This document shows, piece after piece, positions 7,867 through 11,305 of a DNA stretch of 11,305 nt. The notes below the pieces were generated by a model, which worked only from the letters and a program-made list of their open reading frames with translations, was not told the DNA's origin and did no database searches. The stretch is from Cerioporus squamosus (Eukaryota > Basidiomycota > Agaricomycetes > Polyporales > Polyporaceae). The DNA lies in contig JABYQS010000915.1 in NCBI GenBank assembly GCA_022592435.1, forward strand, positions 1-11,305, in the 5' to 3' direction. Position 1 is the stretch's first letter. Each line of letters begins with the position of its first letter. A program made the position numbers and the translations under genes.

Positions 7867-8693
7867 ATGGCCTCGAATCTCGATTCCTTCGTGAAGACCT
7901 CGAAACCACCTCCCAAACCCCTCGCCACTTCCCAAGAGATCCGCGATAGAGGATCGACGTTCGTTGCAACGGTATACTCGGCGACGAGCCCCGAAGAAGC
8001 CCGCAGAGCGATCAACCATCTCAAGAACGTCACGCACGGTGCCCGGCCTGCGACGCATGAGATCGCGGCATGGCGGTGTATGGTGCTCAAGGCTGGCAAA
8101 GACGGCCTTGGGGCCCCGATGATTTCGAGGTCGTCAGCGGCTCTGATGACGATGGCGAGAAGTACGCCGGCGGGCGCGTGCTCAAGGTCATGCAGGTCGA
8201 AGGCGTCATCGATGCCGTGGTCGTCGTCAGTCGTTGGTATGCTTGCAAATTGCTCGAGAGGAGGTCAGTTACTGACGGAGTGCGTATAACCATAAGGTTT
8301 GGCGGGGAGATGCTCGGCCGTGTGCGGTTCGACCACATCGAGATGTGCGCGCGGGAGGTCTGCCACGCTTTCCGACGCAAGGACGACATGGCCTCTTGCA
8401 TCGCAACGCTGACGTCCTTGGACCAGACGCTTGCCTCGCTGCGTGCCCAGCTTGCCGATGCGACTCGGACGGCGGACTCGAACGACGCTCCGTCAGGTAG
8501 CGGGGCAACCGGGGCGGATGACTCGAACGTGGATGGAAGTGCCGTCACTCCCAAGAAGCCTACGGCTCCTTCGTACTCTTCGCTTGAGGAGTCGCTCGAC
8601 ATTGGCAAAGCGAAGCGGCTGATTACCGCGAGAGAGAACTCTATCAGGAGCGTCAGGCTTGCCCTGAAGAAGGCCCAGGACAAGGCGGCATGA
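7867..8693 (+). CDS. IMPACT/UPF0029 family protein, with apparent frameshift
   Basis: The IMPACT (ancient YigZ/UPF0029) fold is shared with yeast Yih1 and mammalian IMPACT, which bind Gcn1 and dampen Gcn2 kinase. Two exons: 7867-8236 and 8297-8693. The 60-nt intron has donor GTATGC, branch CTGAC and acceptor ATAAG, and splicing gives SRWFGGEMLGRVRFDHIEMC. The family signature is clear: STFVATVYSATSPEEARRAI and NHLKNVTHGARPATHEIAAW, then SDDDGEKYAGGRVLKVM, VIDAVVVVSRW, FGGEMLG. The frame breaks at the GGGGCCCC run (8110-8117): upstream reads KDGLG in one frame and GPDDFEVVSG follows in the -1 frame, as if one G were missing. With that base the product would be 255 residues. The start has the context GCCATGG. 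There is no RWD domain before the IMPACT domain, unlike Yih1; a Ser/Asp-rich linker and a basic helical tail (SIRSVRLALKKAQDKAA) follow it. It is either a recent pseudogene or an assembly error in the homopolymer. Confidence 0.85.
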
Positions 8694-9295
8694 TCGGAGT
8701 TCCTTTGCGGCGCACCTGGGATCTGCTCCGACGCACTACATTGCGACTATGCATCGTCGCTTGTGTAGCGAGTGCTTCCAGGTCCGCCCAGTCGTCAGCC
8801 TTGGAGTAACAACCTCAGGCCTCTCCGACGTTGCCACACCGCTGGGACTCCGTGATTGGCCTCCTCCTCCACCACCTCGGACACATGCACCGAGCCGCAC
8901 TCTCGTCTGTTCGGCACTATGGCGGAGGGGAGGCTCGCAGAGGGTACGTCCCCCAGCAGTCGCGCCCACGTCCACCTGTGCCGCTCGTACGTCCCCTGTT
9001 ATGTCGAATGCCTTTGTAGCTGACGTTGTCACTGTAGTTGCCTTCGCAGGAAAATGTCATTCGAGACGGAACGTGCAGGGTGTTCTGCCCAACGATAGCG
9101 TCCGCCGTCCACTGGGGGCGCCGGGGTTTGATCGACTTGGCATGGGTACGTCGCTGTACGTTCGTAGTACATAGTGCCCTTTTGGTCTCTCAAAGACTAA
9201 CTACATACTTACACTGGGAGGAGGAAGGCTTCTCCGACTTCTTGGCTGGGTCACAGATTCTTAGCGCTTTCTCGCTGCCGCCGGCAACCTCATGA
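8690..9295 (+). CDS. Inferred small multi-exon protein of unknown family
   Basis: The family is not recognised. The model has four exons, all in phase 0: 8690-8764, 8819-8986, 9050-9145 and 9221-9295, giving 137 residues. Introns two and three are convincing: 8987-9049 has GTACGT, branch CTGAC and CGCAG; 9146-9220 has GTACGT, branch CTAAC and GGGAG. Intron one (GTAGCG to CTCAG, 54 nt) is tentative. The best protein-like parts are SVIGLLLHHLGHMHRAALSS, VIRDGTCRVFCPTIASAVHW, RRGLIDLAW and FSDFLAGSQILSAFSLP. There is no signal peptide. The ATG at 8690 overlaps the stop of the IMPACT-like gene by four bases (ATGA), which is unusual in a fungus, so the true start may be the in-frame ATG at 8885 or lie in a different exon. 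It could also be the 3' remains of a larger gene. Confidence 0.42.
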
Positions 9296-9818
9296 TGTCG
9301 AAGGTCGAGGTGATTTGATTGAATACGTGGTAACCGAGGCTAAGTAATATGGCTCGTGGAGCTACATATGTTCGCGAGTCTCGTGTCGTCTTACAAGGCT
9401 GAAGACCAAGTTGAACTGAAGACAATGAGAAGTGAGGAGGAAGCTTGGAATGAGTACTTATCATACAATTGGCGGGAAGACTTAACAGCATAATAGGAAG
9501 ACTTAACAGAAGAACAATTGCCACTTGATTCTTGTTATGCCCTAAAAGGATATTATGTGGAAATGATTACATCACCTAGCTGCGGGATAAGAGGCCTAGG
9601 CTGGTGCCTGGCGCCTAACACCGGAGGAAAGGTCACAGCCTGTCACAGCGGACTTGGCACCGCCTCGCAAAGTGACGGCTTTGAACGCGCGCTGCTCTTT
9701 TGTTCCTCTTCGAGCCAGACAACGCTCTCCGACGCGCTCGACGACGTTCTCGTCTTGATTCTCAACCACCACGGGCTCCTGTCTTCTCCTGTCCTCCTGT
9801 CCCCCTAGAGCTGGCCTA
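9296..9818. other. Relatively AT-rich intergenic spacer
   Basis: Positions of about 9300-9580 are visibly more AT-rich than the rest of the window and contain a 21-bp-period direct repeat. Overlapping frames on both strands (plus 9518-9808, minus 9853-9596) show no family features. I see no gene here. Confidence 0.5.
9475..9509. repeat. Direct repeat GGAAGACTTAACAG, two copies
   Basis: GGAAGACTTAACAG occurs at 9475-9488 and exactly again at 9496-9509, a 21-bp period. CAATTG motifs flank the pair on both sides. It is small, and its role is unknown. Confidence 0.7.
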
Positions 9819-9826
9819 GTATACAG
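9819..9826 (+). promoter_or_regulatory. Possible TATA box of the CSC1-like gene
   Basis: GTATACAG lies about 70 bp before the ATG at 9890, matching the spacing seen at the other genes. A CA-rich leader (CTTCACACAACCCACACAAC) follows just before the start. Confidence 0.5.
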
Positions 9827-9889
9827 CCTCCGAGCGGGCTCAAACGCTTCCACTAGCTATCCGCACCCTCTTCACACAACCCACACAAC

Positions 9890-10101
9890 ATGGCCAACGA
9901 TGACTTGGACAAGTTCATTGACGAGACCACGAGCCAACGGACGCTGGCGCCCGTTGCAGTCGCCTCTCAGGTCGCATTGATGTTCGGCGTGTCGGTGAGT
10001 ACTGCTTTAGTGGGGGTGAAAGCAGTCGTTGACCTCGCGGTGGACCTCGGTCGTAGTTTGCAACGATCATCATCTTCAACGTCCTCCGGCCCAGAAACAA
10101 G
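9890..10101 (+). pseudogene. N-terminal remnant of a CSC1/OSCA-type (DUF221) channel gene
   Basis: Two exons, 9890-9994 and 10057-10101, encode 50 residues. The 62-nt intron has donor GTGAGT, branch TTGAC and acceptor CGTAG, and both junctions are phase 0. The product runs from MANDDLDKFIDETTSQRT into one membrane helix (VAVASQVALMFGVS joined to FATIIIFNVLRPRNK). The SQVA-MFGVS...FNVLRPRNK pattern is the first transmembrane helix and following loop of fungal calcium-permeable stress-gated cation channels (CSC1/OSCA family), which normally have around 10-11 helices and well over 700 residues. A good donor (GTGTGT) follows exon 2, yet no later exon is visible in the next 1.2 kb; hairpin repeats and a minus-strand frame occupy it. 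The ATG context (ACAACATGGCC) and the TATA-like box look intact. The rest was probably lost to rearrangement, though a very distant exon beyond the window cannot be excluded. Confidence 0.72.
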
Positions 10102-10209
10102 GTGTGTAATCTTCTCGTACTATGTGCTTTGCTCGAAGAATACTCGCTGGTGGCACTCCTGTCTACGACGTGCCCACGGGAGTAAGGTGACTTGCATGGG
10201 GTCGTCTAC
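10102..10209. other. Broken second intron of the CSC1-like remnant
   Basis: It starts with a normal donor, GTGTGT. It leads to GTC GTC TAC at 10201-10209, which would encode the VVY expected just after RPRNK in CSC1 proteins, but the preceding bases are GCATGG and not an AG acceptor. The left arm of the first hairpin unit starts immediately after. Confidence 0.35.
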
Positions 10210-10257
10210 AAGCATGAGAAGCTGGCTGTATGCGCGTTGATTGCGCATACAGCCAGC
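10210..10257. repeat. Hairpin repeat unit, copy 1
   Basis: AAGCATG and four bases precede GCTGGCTGTATGCGC (10221-10235). A 7-nt loop (GTTGATT) and the perfect reverse complement GCGCATACAGCCAGC (10243-10257) follow. With 15 perfect pairs it is the least decayed of the three copies. Confidence 0.9.
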
Positions 10258-10422
10258 ATACAAACTGCAAGCTCGCCTCTCATCTGCATTGGTATCATTC
10301 TTCCGTAATGCGTGCTTGATTGAAGAAGCCCGTTGGTACATCCCTGCCGTAGGTGATCGTCAGTGGCCCTTTTCCATGGCTGTGCGTGCACACGGGCCCT
10401 GGATCCCACATACGAGTCTTAA

Positions 10423-10474
10423 AAGCATGTATAGCTGCCTGTATGCGCGCTGAATGCGCATACAGCCAGTATAC
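10423..10474. repeat. Hairpin repeat unit, copy 2
   Basis: The order is the same as in copy 1: AAGCATG, four bases, GCTGCCTGTATGCGC (10434-10448), a 7-nt loop (GCTGAAT), and GCGCATACAGCCAGT (10456-10470). The arms have one C-C mismatch and one G-T pair, and GTAT/ATAC outside can extend the stem. GGCTGTGCGTGCACAC, 44 bp before AAGCATG, is shared with copy 3. Confidence 0.9.
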
Positions 10475-10698
10475 CATGAGCGTTACGCATCGTTCAGCCA
10501 ATCCGCCTCGATATCACATCCGCCTCGGTCCAATCGACTTAGCCCACGCAGCGTCCGCATCATGCGTTGATCCCTTCGCGTCTTTCACGAAGAAAGCAGG
10601 CAGCATTTCTACACCATGCCGTCGGTAGTCGTCAACATCCCCCACGTCCTCCGGCTGTGCGTACACACAGTGGACATACGACTTCCGTATCGGCCTGC

Positions 10699-10748
10699 AA
10701 GCATGGGATGCTGGCTGTATGCGTATCCGAGGCACATATAGCCAGCAT
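10699..10748. repeat. Hairpin repeat unit, copy 3
   Basis: AAGCATG is followed by arms ATGCTGGCTGTATGCGT (10708-10724) and GCACATATAGCCAGCAT (10732-10748) around a 7-nt loop (ATCCGAG). Differences from copy 1 are C-to-T or G-to-A changes, leaving two G-T pairs and one C-A mismatch. GGCTGTGCGTACACAC stands 46 bp before AAGCATG. A second small hairpin (GTGCG-CTT-CGCAC, 10754-10766) follows. Confidence 0.85.
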
Positions 10749-10825
10749 ATTGTGTGCGCTTCGCACCACATCAAACGCGCTTCCCATCTCCTCCGATTCA
10801 AGCAGTTTAACATGGTGCGCGCTCT

Positions 10826-11305
10826 TCACCGAAGTGCTATAGTGAGCTCGGCGCCCTCATACAGCCTTTGTGTTTTCCGTGTTCGCTTTTGTCCTCCAAG
10901 GAATGTCTGTGCAGTGTGGTCTGTTTGCCGACCCTTACACTGGCTGAACGAATTAGCCGAGCGCAGTCGCTGCACAGACACACTCCACAACCCCTCGGGG
11001 CTTCCATCCTCCGTGCTCTCCTCGCCCTCGATGTCCCGACATGCGCACGTAGGCCTGTGTGCTTGGCGGGTGCTGCCAGTTGTTCTCCCGCCATAAGAGG
11101 TGCGGAGATGGAGACCATGCCCGTCGTGGGAGGTCAGGGTGAGGAAGCGCTTGGGAAGCTCCTCGGGGATGCGGATCTCCGGACGTGCTCCTTTAGAAGA
11201 TGCTCTGTGCCTTACGCGGCTGGCTGGGTCGATAGGGCAATTCCTCACGGAGTCGCAGTTGATGGAGACGATTGCATGGAGTCGCGGCTCGCCGTATGCC
11301 CCTCA
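10826..11305 (-). CDS. Open frame of unknown family, runs off the right edge
   Basis: One minus-strand frame is open from the right edge to a stop at 10826, about 159 codons. The upstream half looks coding, with GC-rich third positions and segments such as LHAIVSINCDSVRNCPIDPA and ARPEIRIPEELPKRFLTL followed by HGLHLRTSYGG. The downstream half (from about 11060) is less convincing and may be intron or 3' untranslated sequence. I recognise no domain. The start lies outside the window. It could be the end of an intact neighbouring gene or another decayed fragment, since it lies beside the broken CSC1-like gene. Confidence 0.4.

Noticed and set aside
8325..8337. GGTTCGA-like B-box motifs (here and near 4710) considered as tRNA signals.
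   Set aside because: Both lie within coding exons, and no matching A box or cloverleaf can be formed around them.
8736..9032. Minus-strand frame of 98 codons opposite the inferred small gene.
   Set aside because: It has a glycine run and an Arg-rich composition without motifs. The plus strand here shows two good intron signatures that keep frame, which fits coding on the plus strand better.
9596..9853. Minus-strand 85-codon frame and the opposing plus-strand 9518-9808 frame before the CSC1-like gene.
   Set aside because: They overlap each other and the likely promoter and leader of the CSC1-like gene, and neither has domain-like sequence.
10631..10655. ACGTCCTCCGGC at 10644-10655, matching part of CSC1-like exon 2 (10079-10090), considered as a duplicated exon.
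   Set aside because: The match is only about 12 bases and neighbouring codons do not align, so chance is likely.

Overview
The window looks like nuclear DNA of a basidiomycete fungus, probably an Agaricomycete. The evidence is short introns (about 45-75 nt) with GTNNGT-type donors, CTAAC/CTGAC branch points and YAG acceptors, GC-rich third codon positions, a TATA-like box about 70-75 bp before several ATGs, and protein families typical of that group. There is no bacterial or viral signature, tRNA, rRNA or CRISPR array. All names come from reading motifs by eye; no database search was run.

Left part (1-3575). On the minus strand lies a broken, intron-containing copy of the middle of translation initiation factor eIF4G (about 2918 down to 1261). 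It keeps recognisable pieces of the eIF4E-binding region and the MIF4G domain but has at least five frame changes and in-frame stops. The flanks (1-1260 and 2919-3575) hold no gene I can support.

Middle (3576-9295), the intact gene block. A four-exon gene encodes a 319-residue seven-helix membrane protein (+). Convergent to it is a single-exon gene for a tandem EthD-like (dimeric alpha-beta barrel) protein (-). Next is a multi-exon gene for an unrecognised protein with a conserved-looking C-terminal block (-). Divergent from it is an IMPACT/UPF0029-family gene (+) carrying an apparent one-base deletion at a GGGGCCCC run. A small inferred multi-exon gene (+) follows directly, and its best ATG overlaps the IMPACT stop codon.

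Right part (9296-11305). A relatively AT-rich spacer leads to the promoter and first two exons of a CSC1/OSCA-type (DUF221) membrane channel gene (+). No later exons are found. In their place are three diverged copies of a unit, 213 and 276 bp apart, each with the same long hairpin (15-17 bp arms, 7-nt loop). An open minus-strand frame of unknown family runs off the right edge.

The genes do not form a pathway; this is an ordinary mixed fungal neighbourhood bordered by two decaying gene copies. The most unusual items are the hairpin-repeat family inside the truncated CSC1 gene, the non-processed eIF4G relic, and the IMPACT frameshift.
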